Assembly: GCA_029783825.1 (NCBI GenBank)
Contig: JAREIK010003431.1
Location: 2,291,174 to 2,355,173, forward strand
DNA from: Sapria himalayana
Lineage: Eukaryota > Streptophyta > Magnoliopsida > Malpighiales > Rafflesiaceae
Length of the DNA stretch: 64,000 nt
Reading direction: 5' to 3'
Below are positions 13,201 through 24,849 of this stretch, in pieces. The position numbers and the translations under genes were made by a program. Each line of letters begins with the position of its first letter. The stretch's first letter is position 1. Under the pieces are notes generated by a model. The model ran no database searches, was not told the DNA's origin, and saw nothing but the letters and a program-made list of their open reading frames with translations.

Positions 13201-13304
13201 GACGATCCATTGACTAAGCCTCTACCACAAACAAAGCATGATCGTCATGCTAGGTTCATATATATTAGATACATTAATGAATCGGCCTAGCACAAGTGGG
13301 AGAT
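10280..13304 (+). pseudogene. pol: Ty1/copia pol: GAG-pre-integrase, integrase, reverse transcriptase, RNase H
   Basis: Domains run in copia order. The protease-to-pre-integrase linker is at 10.3-10.6 kb. A pre-integrase motif, 'LSLALSSWSYK' in one frame (HLGHIN-like in another), precedes 'FDFESYDRYES' near 10720. The integrase core follows: 'LIHTDVCG' near 10820, 'LRSDRGGEYLS' near 11015 and 'NSVSEMRNQTLLD' near 11115. Reverse transcriptase begins with 'GYKWVFKKKTDMD' near 11850 and keeps 'LYIYDILLI' near 12300, where the catalytic YVDD is reduced to one Asp. RNase H keeps 'YCDNNSTIA' near 13051. Stops and frameshifts occur throughout, with the longest clean frame at 11170-11541. The 5' part (LTR, leader, gag and most of protease) is missing. 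The polypurine tract 'aagtgggagatt' at 13294 leads into the 3' LTR. Confidence 0.93.
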
Positions 13305-14795
13305 TATTATGAATAGTGCTCTAGGCCTATCGTATGGACATAATATTTTGACTATTTGTGATAATTAATTATTATGATGATTTACATATTTATTATATAT
13401 AATATCCTTGAATAATATTATTAATTATTCTAATTTATATAATTGGTTATTATAATGGGAATAACAATGAATTAAGATTAGTAAAAAGTTTGATTGATAT
13501 TCATGGGTTGAATATGTGTATGAGACACAAATCAAATTTATATCTATTTGTTGAGAATAAATATTGTATAGACCCATCTTGAGATTAATAAATGGATCAA
13601 AGTCATAAGTTAATCTCTAATAGTTATGTTATTAAGTCTTTTGACTTGAGATCGCTATAGTTCTCAACATAAGGAATATTGTGTTTTGATATAATTAAAC
13701 ATTATTTTTAATCAGATGACTATAAATATTATACTTGAGCATAATAAAAATTATGTAGTGTGAGATATGAGTGCTTAAGATGAAATTTGTCCCTCTTATT
13801 ATAAGAGAGATATCTCTGGGTCTCCACAACAATTAAGACTGAGAAATGCATGGTCGTGCTCAAATGAATTGATTGAGATCAATATCATTTATTAACTCAG
13901 TCTAATTGGGTTTCAAGTAGTCAAAAATAGAATGATATAAGATTAACTATGCCAATGCCTTATATTCTATCAAGATATCATGAGACAAAAAGATTATGTT
14001 ATTAGCTATATTAAGGTTATCTCAGATTGAACTTTTCATTTAACTTGGGTAGTCATAATGTTCTATTAAAGGCCACTTATGACTTATAGGATCAAAATGT
14101 GATTTATTCCTATCTAATGTTAATTGAACCTATAGGGTCACATATTATCAATGAATGATAATGGTTATTATTTTTAATCTCAGTAGTAATTTAAAAGGAT
14201 GAAATTATTTTAAATCACAAATAATAATTAGTTATTATTTTAATTCAAATTTAATTTTGAGAAAGTTTAAATTCATGATTTAAATAAATAATCAATTTGT
14301 TACATTGAACTTGAGTTTTAATGAATAAATTTATTTAAAACGAGTTTTTAATGATTTGAACTTAAGTTATTATTATTTAAAAAAGTTTTAAATATATAAT
14401 TAAATTCATTTATGACTAAAATCTTAGCAGACTTGTATATATATATGTGAGATAGATTTGATGCAAGTAGTCATCTTTTATAAAATAGAGAGAAACCCTT
14501 TAATCTTGAGAAGATGAATCTAAACTAGTATTCAACAAGATTGTTCATTATTTGTTCGTGTGTGGCTACTTGTAAAGGGTGATCATTTTTCAGAAAGGCA
14601 GCACATTTGAAGATCTTAATAAACTATGACGCACATTTTGAAGGATTGACGAATCAATCTACAAGAGATAAGTTTACCCTTCCTTCATGTTTTTTGAAAT
14701 ACATGTGATCCTTGGGCGGGTCAAGGGATAAAAATTATAAATTCTACTATGTTTATGCTCCAATTAGAATGGATATTCTACCCGAAACCCCAACA
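13305..14795 (+). mobile_element. Ty1/copia 3' LTR
   Basis: It begins just after the polypurine tract, near 'gaatagtgctctagg', and ends 'gaaaccccaaca'. It matches the inverse complement of 24850-26361 from end to end, with a substitution or small indel every ten or so bases by eye. The internal block 'ttatttgttcgtg' and the 'gatccttgggcgggtcaagg' block at 14710 are shared. The first base pairs of the LTR are mutated from the expected TG. No matching 5' LTR survives, so no TSD can be tested. Confidence 0.88.
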
Positions 14796-14799
14796 AATA

Positions 14800-15245
14800 T
14801 GTCATATTATACCACAACTCTCCTAAAATCTTGATACCTAAGATTTAGAAGATCTCTTGCCAAAATCAAATAATAATTTGAGGGTCTCAATCAATAATGA
14901 TCAATTTGAGAAGCACATGTAGTTTGATAACCCCCTCAATGATTTTTTTTAGCTACAACTTTAGTAGTAGAATGAAGAGTTATTATTAATAAATATGCAA
15001 ATCTAATTAACTTGATGACAACTACCAAATTTGTGTCATTTCCATGAGATGTCGACAAACCTTCAATTAAGCAGAGAGTGATATCATCTTAGACTTGGCT
15101 ACAATGTTGTAGTATCCCTGCATGAGGGAATGTCTATCACTTTATTTTTCTGATAAACTTCACATTACTTGGCAAATTCTTGGACTGCATAGTGTTTTTT
15201 GTCCAATAAAATTGTTGAGCTAGCCTCTTAAATTAAAATACTTTA
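14800..15245 (-). pseudogene. Ty3/gypsy (chromovirus-like) integrase fragment
   Basis: The minus-strand translation gives 'LAQQFYW' near 15215, a fragment like 'CEVYQKNK', and then 'IEGLSTSHGNDTNLVVV' near 15055. These match the zinc-binding N-terminus and first core strand of gypsy integrases ('...AQQFYW...C..C....', 'DFIEGLP.S.G...ILVVVD'). The usual catalytic Asp after 'VVV' is replaced. Stops and a frame change separate the pieces. This lineage differs from the Athila-like pol at 4.85-7.17 kb and resembles the C-terminal fragment at 26.62-27.06 kb. Confidence 0.75.
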
Positions 15246-15249
15246 GAGT

Positions 15250-17040
15250 GCCACACCGTACCTTTCCTATCATCGTTCCCACTATGATAGGTGACTCACA
15301 TTATAAATGTAAAATCTTCAGAAGAACATTCTACTTACTACCTAACATCAATTAAGGGGTATTTCATCTAAAACCTACATAATTGTTATAAGTGTTATAA
15401 AAGTATTCATATTTTTGGCTTCGTAAGTGTCATACACATAATGATTAAACATTATTTAATTTTAATTTTGGCATATGGGTTTGTCTCATGCATCATGGTC
15501 AGAAGGACTATCACTTTTTCCTTACCTTATATTTGAGTATATTTCATGATTTACTTATCATCATCCACTACTCTAATCACACACAAATCTACCAATAGTG
15601 GGTTAAACCCTAGCTTGAATTTTATTTAATTTTCAAATCAACCATAACTAAATAATATCACAACAAATTATCACTTTAAAGCATAAAATAAAGTATTCAT
15701 CACAATAAATATATTACAACATCTTTAGATTCTCTTTTTAGCATGGAATTAGAGGGAATAATATATTAGACAATTGAAAATTCATCTTGTATGGGTGCCT
15801 AATTCTAGACCTCGGAAGAATGTAGGATTCAAAACCTCAATCCCTTAAAATATGCTCAATTTCAATTTGATTTTACCCTAAAAGAAGTTCAGAATGCATG
15901 CTAGCCTTTTAAAGTTTATGCTTGTTCTTTGTATTGCCTATATTACTCGTTGTCTCATGGATCACCGTGAAAATGAAGTTGTGAAGCCTATTGGGTTGTA
16001 TTCCTCGTGTCTCTCATAGATTTTTAAGTCTTCTTAGGGGTTTTTTATATACTAAAGAATCTAGCATGAGTTTTTTTAGTTGGAAGTCATGATACTAAAA
16101 AAAGTTGTGATAGCCCATTTAGCCTCTATAACACAAAGTCATGGTGCTAGACAGGAACGGTTAGTTTTATCTCTTTTCTCTACTTGATGATCATGATGCT
16201 AAGAAAAGTCATGATAATTCATTTAGACTTTGTAATACAAAGTCACGATGAAAAGTGTATCCATGGCATGTGCATTCCACTTTTATACTCTAATGTCACA
16301 ATGTTAAAGAATGGTCATGACTATGGTTTTTCTTTTGAGCCAAGAATCATAGTGCATGTGTTGTCTATGTCTTGAATTTGGCTCTTTGTAATATTCTATT
16401 TCTAAAAGTTCATGATAGTAGATTAGCATTGCAATTTTGCCTTGAGTATTTTGTAGTTTGATTAAGGAAAAGTCATGATATTTGGAGGCTACCAAAGCTT
16501 TTAGCGCCAGTGGGGTATTTGGTTACTGTAACATAAAACTAATGTCATAACAATGAAGTTATTTCGAGCTAGTTTGATTATGACTCCAATAAATATTTAA
16601 AGCCAAAAGAGAGTGTTGCAAAATGAAAAGATTGCGTTGATAAGATGGTAAAGTTCTAGCATATGAAGATTGACATGACTGTATGTAGATTTTAAGCCAA
16701 GAATAGATGTCAAAACCCATCTATAAGTAATCAAATGTGTAATAAAATCATAGCTTATCAGATGCAATGATTTGTATGATTTTTTTTCCTCTTCTAGTTA
16801 CCAACTCCATCAAACTTCACATTTCACTCTAAAAATTTTTGATTTCAAAACTCTTCGTCAAAATCATTCAAAACTAAGTTTTTTGTGAAATCATTACAAA
16901 TAAACTTTTTTTTTTGGCAAACACATCTTGTAAATCATACTAAATGATTATTATTATTTAATAGTTGACAAATCCAACAAACTCACATACTAAATTCATT
17001 GCTCATCCTTGATCAATCTATCCCCCACTTACAAAATATA
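15250..17040 (+). repeat. R repeat copy, plus orientation (probable 3' LTR of minus-strand element)
   Basis: It has the ordered R landmarks: 'tttggcttcgtaagtgtcat' near 15415, a 'catgcatcatggtc' block near 15490, a run of 'aaagtcatggtgctag'-like words at 16.1-16.5 kb, 'gtggggtatttggttac' near 16510 and 'catccttgatcaatctatcc' at 17004. It lies immediately 3' of the minus-strand gag-protease remnant, as a 3' LTR would. Confidence 0.6.
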
Positions 17041-17849
17041 TAGACTTTCCTCCTTCTAAATAAGTATTTTCTAGGGTTAAGTTATGCATCATAGTATACA
17101 AAGATTATAAGGCTATTTCTTTTTATGTATAGTTAAAGAGTAATGGTGAGGTTTGAGCTCCAAAATTAATTTTTAGGATTAGTTAATGGTACACTATATT
17201 TTGTCTGACTAAATACATATCAAAGTTGATATATTCATTAGAAATCTTGGCTATCTAGGCTAGCTTTTAAATATATTTTTTCACTTCCTCTTTTCTTTTT
17301 GGATTTTCTTTTGAAATTGGATCATCTCCATGGCTTACAGCTTTTGAAATTCCTTCACTAGATTTCTACTCTATGAAAGCCATTATATTTTTGAATGTCA
17401 CACATTGTGCTTCACTATGAGTTGAACATTTACTTTCTTAATATAATTTTTATAGCATTGTATGGAATCGTGGCTACTTCTATTAGCTTTTAAAACTCCA
17501 AATTCATGACACTATTGGAATCTTGACTTTCATTACTACATTTTCATTTTTCTCATCTTCCCTAGCAATCTCTTAGTCTTTTATATCTTCCATGTCTTCG
17601 TCATTTATTTTATAAGCTACTAGTTGGAATTTTTCTTCTGACTTACCTTCATGTGTAATCTCCAATTTCTCCTCTTCATTTTCTTCATAATTATAGATCA
17701 AAAAAATTGAATGTTTTGATTCTTTTTTCTCCTTCTTTGGAGTAGTCTTTTTTGCAATTATCTAAAGTTGCGAGTTTGAAGAATATCATGACTACATGAT
17801 AGTCATCTTCATCACTTTCTACTCTCTCACTTTCATATTTCTGGTTCTC
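17041..17849 (-). other. Degenerate internal retroelement sequence
   Basis: The minus strand gives lysine-rich broken frames downstream of the protease remnant but no reverse transcriptase or integrase motif. The plus-strand open frame at 17796-18014 is low-complexity and hydrophobic, an antisense shadow of the minus-strand remnant. Confidence 0.4.
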
Positions 17850-18400
17850 TTCTTCTTTGTCATATCCCTCATCTTTGTCAAGCTATTAGTCTTCTATAAA
17901 GTCTTTTCATTAAAAGTTGATATGTTGTTGCATTACTTTGTGGAAGATATTATCTATTTTTTCAACAATATTCTAGTCATTTTTCTAGAATTTTCACCCC
18001 CTTATAAAAGTTGAATTTGACATGTTATTCATCCACTCAAAGTGTAAACTCAATCTTCTTCATATTAATCAGGGTCAGCTCAATGGTTAAAATCAGTATC
18101 CCAAGATTAATAGAGCTCAATTTTCTTCTTCTATATCCAACACAACAAAATGTATTGTAACAACAACCACACTAACCTCAATCAATACATCTTCAATAAT
18201 ACATGTTGGATTCTTAGTCAATTGATTTGTCATTTGGAATGAAAAAGTTTGGAGTGAATTTATTGGATTTTAATCTTCTTGCTATTAATAAAGGCATCAA
18301 GTTGACACTTGATCCTAAATTGCAAAGAGACTTCCAAAATGTGTGCTCCCCAATTGTACATGATATAGTAAAACTTCATGAATGCCTTAATTTTCACAGG
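17850..18400 (-). pseudogene. Ty3/gypsy (Athila/Tat-like) protease remnant
   Basis: The minus-strand translation contains 'SFTISCTIGEHTF' and 'CNLGSSVNLMPL', the typical entry to an Athila-type aspartic protease ('GSFTIPCTIG', 'CDLGASINLMP'). The catalytic Asp is Asn here. Further down, 'FTLxVDExHVKFNF' resembles the end of the domain. It follows the gag helix directly. A parallel plus-strand copy lies at 61.4-62.0 kb. Stops interrupt it after the catalytic region. Confidence 0.75.
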
Positions 18401-20275
18401 AGGTTTCATTGAATGATTATACTATATTTCTCTATTATATTTCCTTCATATTGTCTATCTAATTCTTTTCTGATTCTATGTACTATGAATATGCATTCCA
18501 TTGAGTTAGACACTATATCACTATATAGCTCATTCACCCTCTTTCTTTTCAATGATAATACTAGTTGTCCAATTTGATTTTTTATATTCAACATTGTTGC
18601 ATTCACATTTTTTAACTTAATTTCAAGCTTCTTTATTTGTTATTCTTGACAATCTTCTTTTCACTTCATCTCGGTTAGTAATGCCATCAACTTGTCATTC
18701 ATTGACAATCTTTCTTCTACTTTTTTTTTGTGTTAGTAATTTGAGCTTGACCCTCTTTGATTATCATAACTCAATGAATTATGGCCAAAATTCTTTGAGA
18801 CTTGGCTAATATTTTGGTTCCCACAACCATAGTTCCCATAAAAAAATTTGCATGATTTCTCATGTTTGGATGGTAGCGTGTAGAGATATTAGGATTAGGT
18901 TGAAACACATATCATTTTCTTTGAAACCCAATGGCTTTCTCCTTTTGATAAATTAGGTTAAAAGTTGATATTTCTTATCCTTTCAAAATGATGAGTTCTC
19001 CCACACTTTTTTATTTCTCCTCATGGGATTCAACTTATTTATAAATGCTCCATCTTGGCTTCCATCATGGTGAGTCTAGAGGTGTCAATCGGGCCGGCCC
19101 AGCCCGGCCCGGCACGAGGCACAGCACGGTTCAGCCGTGCCTGAGCCGGCATGGCATGAAAATTTTTCATGCCCGAACTCGTGTCGTGCATGACCATGGC
19201 ACAATCGTGTTGTGCCATGTCGAGGCCAACCGGGCCTCGTGCCGTGCCGTGCCTGGCCCGGCACGGTACCATGCCAAAATCAATTTTTTTTAAATTAGGG
19301 TTCGGGCGCGCCCAATTCCTAATTTTTTTTAAAAATTAGGGTTTCGTGCGCGGGCCGAAACCATAATTTTTTTTAATTTAGGGTTAGGCCCGGCCGGGCC
19401 GAACCCGTCGGACCATGCCGTGGGCCCGTGCCAGGCTGAACCCCCACAAAACCCTGCTTAGCCCGGCATGAAAGCCCAGTCGGGCCTGAAAAAAATAGGC
19501 CGGGCCGGCCAGTCACGTCCCATTTGACACCTCTAGGTGAGTCAGTCCAACTTTAAAACTCCATCTTATCTTTTGCTAAAGCCAAAGCCATTTAAAGTTA
19601 GGCAGTTAATTTTTACCAACTCTTCAAACAACAAATAAATCTCATTAGAAGATTTATTCATAATAAAATCCCACAAAATCACATCAATATTTTATTTCGA
19701 CATATAATTAACCTCATTGTAGAATGTTTGAGCTTGGAACCATAATTCAAACTCATGGTGATGGAATCTCCTCAACTTCTTATAATAGTCCTAAGTATCA
19801 TACAAAATTTTTAACAACTCCTAACAAAATTGACTTATCTTACTCATCGACTATGAGGTGATTTGAGTTGGGAAAAACTTAATGAAGAAAATCTGGACAA
19901 GTTCATTTCAACTCTCAATGGAGTTACGAGATAATCATTAGAACCAACTTTATATATTATCCCATTATACTGATATTACTAAACCATCAATATAAGAGTA
20001 GGCTTGAACTCAAAAATTTTCAGTTCCACTAGCTTTATCTGAATCCTTGAATAACTTTCCATAATCATAAGCCTTAAATAATCACCCACAATTTGGTAAT
20101 GGTTTGGCTATTGGATAATGTAACCCTTGTCGACTTTGGCCTCTCTATAGTTACATGTTTCTTCCATAGCCTTTTTATCCACTCATTGTTTCAAAATGGC
20201 TTTCCTAATTTTCTCGATCTCTAAGTACAAAGGTGTTAGCTAATTCACATAGTTTCTACTCATGTGAGAGTGATG
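18401..20275 (-). pseudogene. gag: Ty3/gypsy (Athila/Tat-like) gag remnant
   Basis: Reading from 20.27 kb downward, the retrotransposon-gag core appears around 19.6-19.85 kb ('FELWFQAQTFYN', 'LLFEELVKINC'). A Gly/Asn-rich linker ('NYGCGNQNIS') lies near 18.82 kb and the 'NIKNQIGQLVLSL' helix near 18.56 kb. The open frame at 18406-18606 is this C-terminal helix. The coding region is split by a GC-rich hAT element at 19077-19535. Many stops are present. Order gag-protease on the minus strand, with R copies on both sides, supports one element spanning about 15.25-21.5 kb. Confidence 0.75.
19077..19535. mobile_element. Non-autonomous hAT element, GC-rich, 459 bp
   Basis: Ends are 'tagaggtgtcaatcggg' and 'cccatttgacacctcta' (inverted repeats), flanked by a perfect 8-bp TSD 'ggtgagtc' at 19069-19076 and 19536-19543. 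The interior is GC-rich with 'ggcacgg' and 'ggccgg' words and CpG largely kept, in strong contrast to its surroundings. It is inserted in the gag remnant. Overlapping open frames on both strands here result from GC-rich low-complexity sequence and are not genes. Confidence 0.93.
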
Positions 20276-20279
20276 GCTT

Positions 20280-20336
20280 AAAAAAAGATAAAAAAAGATA
20301 AAAAAAGATAAAAAAAGATAAAAAAAGATAAAAAAA
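20280..20336. repeat. 10-bp tandem repeat (aaaaaagata)n
   Basis: Five consecutive exact units of 'aaaaaagata' lie at 20281-20330, followed by a partial one. Confidence 0.95.
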
Positions 20337-20519
20337 ATATAAAAAACAAAGATAAAATCATCATCATTAAAAGATAAATACAACACATACAATGCAAATC
20401 TCAAAAAAATAAAACAAGATAATATTATTGAAACTACTAAAAATAGAACTATTCCTATTTAATGGTTGTTATATCAACTATTACTTTGTTATAATAATTA
20501 ATTTTATGGTGAGATATAT

Positions 20520-21507
20520 CCCAAAAGTTAGTTGGTCGAGTGTCTCTTATCCCATATTATTTTATAAGTATATAAGTCATACAAGTAATAATGTGGACCT
20601 TTAGTCTAAATATATATCCCATTAGAATCCTACAAATAATATTAGATAAGTCAACAATGATTAATAGTAGAGGTGTCAAACGGGCCGGGCCGGCCCAGCC
20701 CAGCACGAGGCACGGCACGGTTCGGCCGTGCCTGGGCCGGCACGATAAAAAAACGTGCCCGGGCGAACAAAGCACGTGCCGTGCCGTGCCGTGCCTGGCA
20801 CGAGCCGTGCCGTGCCGTGCCTGGCACGAGCCGTGCCGTGCCGTGCCTGGCCCGGCACGCCGGCACGCGTGCCTGCGTCGTGAGTCGTGAGTCGCGACTC
20901 ACGGTCACGACTCACTGAGTCGTGACTCGTGACCCAACCGGGCCCCGCCCCCGGTAAAAAGACAGCGGGTCGGGTCCAAACAGACCCGCCCCGCCCCGCC
21001 TGCCCTGCCTTGCCGTGCGCCCGTGCCCGAGCGGGCCGGCACGGCACGGCACGGCCTTGCCGTGCCCACGGGCCGTGCCGTGCCCGAATTTAAAAAACCG
21101 TGCCGTGCCGGGCACGGCACGGCACGGTAGCACGGCTGGGCACGTGAAAAACGGGCCGTGCCGTGCTAGGCCGGCCCGTTTGACACCTCTAATTAATAGC
21201 TACTTTAGTTGGCATGATAAATAAGTTGTAAGTCATAAATCTTATATTCTATAAACGATTAATATTTTTATTTGTTATGGAATTTATAAATAGTCTTGTT
21301 GTGATTATGCTTAGTCATAAAAAAAAATATTTGATATTTATAAAATGATTACTTTCCTTATTCATTTATAAGATGGTAATCAACTATCGAGTACTTCCCA
21401 ATGATAGTACCCTCATAGTTTCCCCCTTAGTACTTTATCACTAAGATAACATTTCATCTTTGCTTAGAGATCATTCACAAGTCCTCAACTTTAAGAAACC
21501 CATTAAG
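20520..21507 (+). repeat. R repeat, first part (probable 5' LTR of the minus-strand gag element)
   Basis: Before and after the inserted hAT element, the sequence resembles the beginning of R at 29.7-30.0 kb: 'agtctaaatatatatccc' on the left, 'tacttcccaatgatagtacc' and 'tcccccttagtactttat' on the right. It stops where the truncated copia element begins at about 21508. It lies upstream, in minus-strand sense, of the gag remnant at 18.4-20.3 kb. Confidence 0.5.
20668..21191. mobile_element. Non-autonomous hAT element, GC-rich, 524 bp
   Basis: Ends are 'tagaggtgtcaaacggg' and 'cccgtttgacacctcta', perfect terminal inverted repeats. The 8-bp TSD 'attaatag' is perfect at 20660-20667 and 21192-21199. 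The interior holds repeats of 'cgtgccgtgcctggcacgag' and a palindromic 'gagtcgtgagtcgcgactca' tract. The right half is almost identical to that of the element at 47159-47805. CpG is abundant and undecayed. The six-frame translations give many overlapping open frames, none resembling a known protein. Confidence 0.95.
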
Positions 21508-22270
21508 TACTTCATTTTGAAAAGATTTGAACATTTTAAATGATTCAAATTTATGTTTCATCAAGAAGACATAACCATATCTGATGAAGTCATCAGTAAA
21601 TGTAATGAAGTACTCGCAACCTTTTCTAGCATCTGAACTTAATTGTCCACATACATTTGTATGTATGAGGCCGAATAATTCATTTTCTCCTTCAATGTGC
21701 CTAGTAAAGGGATCCTTTGTCATCTTAACTAATAGACAAGATTCACATCTATCATATGATTCAAAATCAAATGAATTCAAAAGTCCAACTTGATGAACTT
21801 TTGATATACTTTTCTCATTTATATAACCAAGACGACAATGCCAAAGATAGATTAAATTTAAATCATTTGATTTAAATTTCTTAGTAGTTATGTTATTATA
21901 TGATAATTATTGAATTTTTGAAGATTCATAACATAAAGACCATCCTAAAAAAAGACATTTGCATAGAACACGGCTTTATGAAAAATGGAGCAATTATTAT
22001 TCATAATAAAAAAAACCATCATTATCCAAATAAAAAACTGAAATAATATTCCTACACATTATAAGAACATAATAACAATTGTCCAAAACTAAAAAAAGCC
22101 TACTAGGCAAAGTAAGTGCATAACTTTTTACAACTAAAGTAGTAACTTTTACTTCATTACCTACTCTTAGATCAACTTTGCCCTTCTTTAGTTTTCTACT
22201 CCTTTTAAGTCCCTGTATATTTGTACATATGTGTGATCCACATCCAGTATCTAATACCTAGGAACTAGAA
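21508..22270 (-). pseudogene. pol: Ty1/copia protease, pre-integrase and truncated integrase
   Basis: Reading downward, 'LDTGCGSHICT' near 22240 is the aspartic protease site with the catalytic DTG intact. The pre-integrase linker follows. The frame at 21475-21780 then holds 'FDFESYDRCESCLL' with the zinc-type Cys pair, 'LIHTNVCG' (first catalytic Asp replaced by Asn) and 'KSFQNEV'. Copia similarity ends after 'QNEV' at 21508, in the middle of integrase, and the last ten residues come from flanking R sequence. The rest of integrase, reverse transcriptase, RNase H and the 3' LTR are absent. Confidence 0.9.
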
Positions 22271-23164
22271 AGAGAAAAATTAATATGTGTAACATAAATA
22301 AGTGAAGAACTAGTCTCACTAGTCTTCTTCATCTTTAGATCCTTTAAATATAGCTTGTTATTTCTCTTCCAATGGCCAGGTTCATTGCAAAAAAAAAAAA
22401 CAAACACCCTTCTTTGGGGCTTTAGCCTTGGGTTCAGGTTTGGGTTTGGGTTGAGCTTTGGACTTTCCTTTCCCCTTACCCTTGCCCTTGCCTTTTTTTC
22501 TTGATCTTGATGATCTTTCTATTTTGAACTATTAGAACATGGCCATGCTTGGATTTAACATTCTGCTCAGCAGTTTTAAGCATTTTATGTAGCTCAGAGA
22601 TAGATTTGTTCATTACATTCATGTTATAATTCATGAAAAATTGGACATAACTATAACAAAGTGAATTCAAGATAAAATTAGTTGCCAACTCTTGGCTCAA
22701 TGGAAATCCAAGCCTATTAAGGTGCTCAATATAGCCTTTTATTTTTAGAACATGAGCACTAACTGAAGCACCCTCAGCCATCTTACAAGAATGCAGTGTC
22801 TTGGTATTATCATACCTTTCTATCTTTGCTTGTTGCTGGAACATTTCCTTAAGATTGAAGATTATGTTATAAGCTTCCATATTTTCTATATCCTTATGTA
22901 GTTCAGAACTCATGATAGCTAGCATCAAGCATGCAACATCAATAAAGTCATTATGATGTTTTTCATAATCATTCTTATCATCTCGAGAAGTGTTATTAGC
23001 TAATTCTTTATGGATATGTTCATTCAGGACATAAATCTTCTTTTCTTGTTTTAAAACAATTCTTAAATTTTGAAATCAGTCAAGAAAGTTAGTCCTAGAA
23101 GTTTATCCTTCTCATGGATTGATCACAGTGACATAGTAGAATTATTGTTGTTATTGTTGGCCAT
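22271..23164 (-). pseudogene. gag: Ty1/copia gag
   Basis: Translation starts at the ATG whose complement ends at 23164 ('MANNNNNSTMSL') and meets an in-frame stop soon after. The frame open at 22476-22928 contains the gag core ('LMLAIMSSELHKDIENMEAY' across its start, then 'KIKGYIEHLNRLGFPL'), the helix 'LHKMLKTAEQNVKSKHG' and a Lys/Gly-rich tail. A zinc knuckle lies near 22380-22400, where a long A-run (T-run in sense) has expanded the first spacing and the last Cys is replaced. It is inactive. Confidence 0.9.
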
Positions 23165-23419
23165 CTACAATGAATGCAAAGTTCAATAAGTATTTTGATT
23201 ATGAAAAATTCTCACTAAATAAATAACTCCCAAGAATAATCATATTAATCTAGTGAGCTAAGATCCATATTTTACTCAACTTTAAGTCAACTTTGACATG
23301 ACACTTAAAATTAAGTTATTTAGGTCGGTAACTCTTACCAATTAAATCTCATGCAATTCTTAGATATTTATGGGATTTTGACATCATATGTCCCAGCATG
23401 TTTGAATCCCATCTAATGC

Positions 23420-24200
23420 CAATAGACCCAAAACCATTTTGATAACCTAATAAAGATAAACCATTTTTAAACATGTTGATAGAACTATTGCTCATCTTGT
23501 CTTACTAATGTCACCTAATGTATTTCTAATTTGGTAGAACCCACACTAAGGTGATAAAAGGTTTGATAAGTATTTAGATATGAATGACATGTTAACTTTA
23601 AATTTTATGTGAGAGATCTTGATTGATTTTAATTTTCAATTAATAGATCTTATCATATATCTAGTATCACCTACTCATGTAACAACATACATAGTTTCTC
23701 ATATATGCATATAATAAATGTGTCACAGTATGACCTCAATTTAGATTGATCTCAATGAGTCAATATGAAGATCAATAGTCATTCCTAGGTAGTAATAAGT
23801 ATCTCCATGAAGTTGATTTGACCACCAACTTGTGCATAGACACCTAGCTCCTCCATCATCATGGTTGGATTGCATGACTTCAAATGGCTTGCATTGTCTC
23901 TCTTTTTTTATTACAACAATTAAAAAATTATAATAAAACAAAAATGGCATGCAAGCTGTATTTAATAATTACAACCCTTGAAAAAAATAATAATAATCTA
24001 CCAAACACATTAGTTAAAAATTTTATACTGAGCACCATGTGAAGCAACACAACTTGCAAAATATATAATGGTATCATATAGCATAAATAATTTGTATTAA
24101 AGAACTAAATTATAATAGTTGTGTATTTAAAACTAATTAAATTTATATGGTCTTTTGCAGAGCTATTATGGTGGTTCAGCTAACCGATTAGTGGACATGG
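23420..24200 (-). mobile_element. Ty1/copia 5' leader
   Basis: Untranslated region between the primer-binding site and gag of the minus-strand copia element. It is homologous to 8765-9545. The 69-codon open frame here (23741-23950) is not conserved as protein between the two copies. Confidence 0.75.
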
Positions 24201-24260
24201 TCAAGGGTGGCCACCCTCGTAGGATTGGGGGTAGCACCCTAGGTTAGAAGAAAAATTAAG

Positions 24261-24392
24261 TTTCCATTGATCTTATCAATAAATTTTCATTGATCTTATC
24301 AATAAATTTTTATTAATCTCATCAATAAATTTTCATTGATCTTATCAATAAATTTTTATTTATATTATCAGTAAATTTTTATTGATCTTTTA
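24261..24392. repeat. 23-bp tandem repeat, six units
   Basis: Units recur at an exact 23-bp period ('attga'-type anchor at 24266, 24289, 24312, 24335, 24358 and 24381). Each unit contains 'ttgatcttatcaa', an imperfect palindrome. The array lies in the copia leader close to the 5' LTR and is absent from the other leader fragment. Confidence 0.93.
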
Positions 24393-24833
24393 AATAAAAT
24401 TAAAATAAGCCAAAAACCATCAAAATCACATTAAAACAACATATTATGTAATCTAATTATACATATGGCATATTTTGGCACCAGCATAAACAATCACATA
24501 TAAATCAAAATTGATATATGAATTTATTCCATGCATTAATCTGATTAAGACAAAGCTAGAATCATATATAATGATATTAAACACTTTAATGGCAATATCC
24601 CATTCAAATTCTCAATCATACTAATGAATCTTTTTAGGTTTCAGATTCAATCATACTAATGAATCCTTTTAGGTTTCAGATTCAATCAATTAATACCTTA
24701 ACAAAACCTATAAACTACGTCATTGGCACAAACCATAATATCACATATATTCAAAAATGCAAATCATGCTAGAATCATATACATCACATACATACGATCA
24801 AATATGGCATTATCAGTTTTCATAAAAACACAA

Positions 24834-24848
24834 GTTCCTCTGATACCA
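24834..24848 (-). other. Copia primer-binding site, methionine tRNA type
   Basis: On the minus strand the sequence just after the LTR's terminal CA is 'tggtatcagagg'. This matches the common plant copia primer-binding site 'TGGTATCAGAGC' except for the last base. It fixes this LTR as the 5' LTR and the element as minus-strand. Confidence 0.85.
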
Positions 24849-24849
24849 T

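Noticed and set aside
20557..21224. Cluster of open frames on both strands, 69-123 codons
   Set aside because: Same cause as at 47.2 kb: low stop density in the GC-rich hAT element at 20668-21191.
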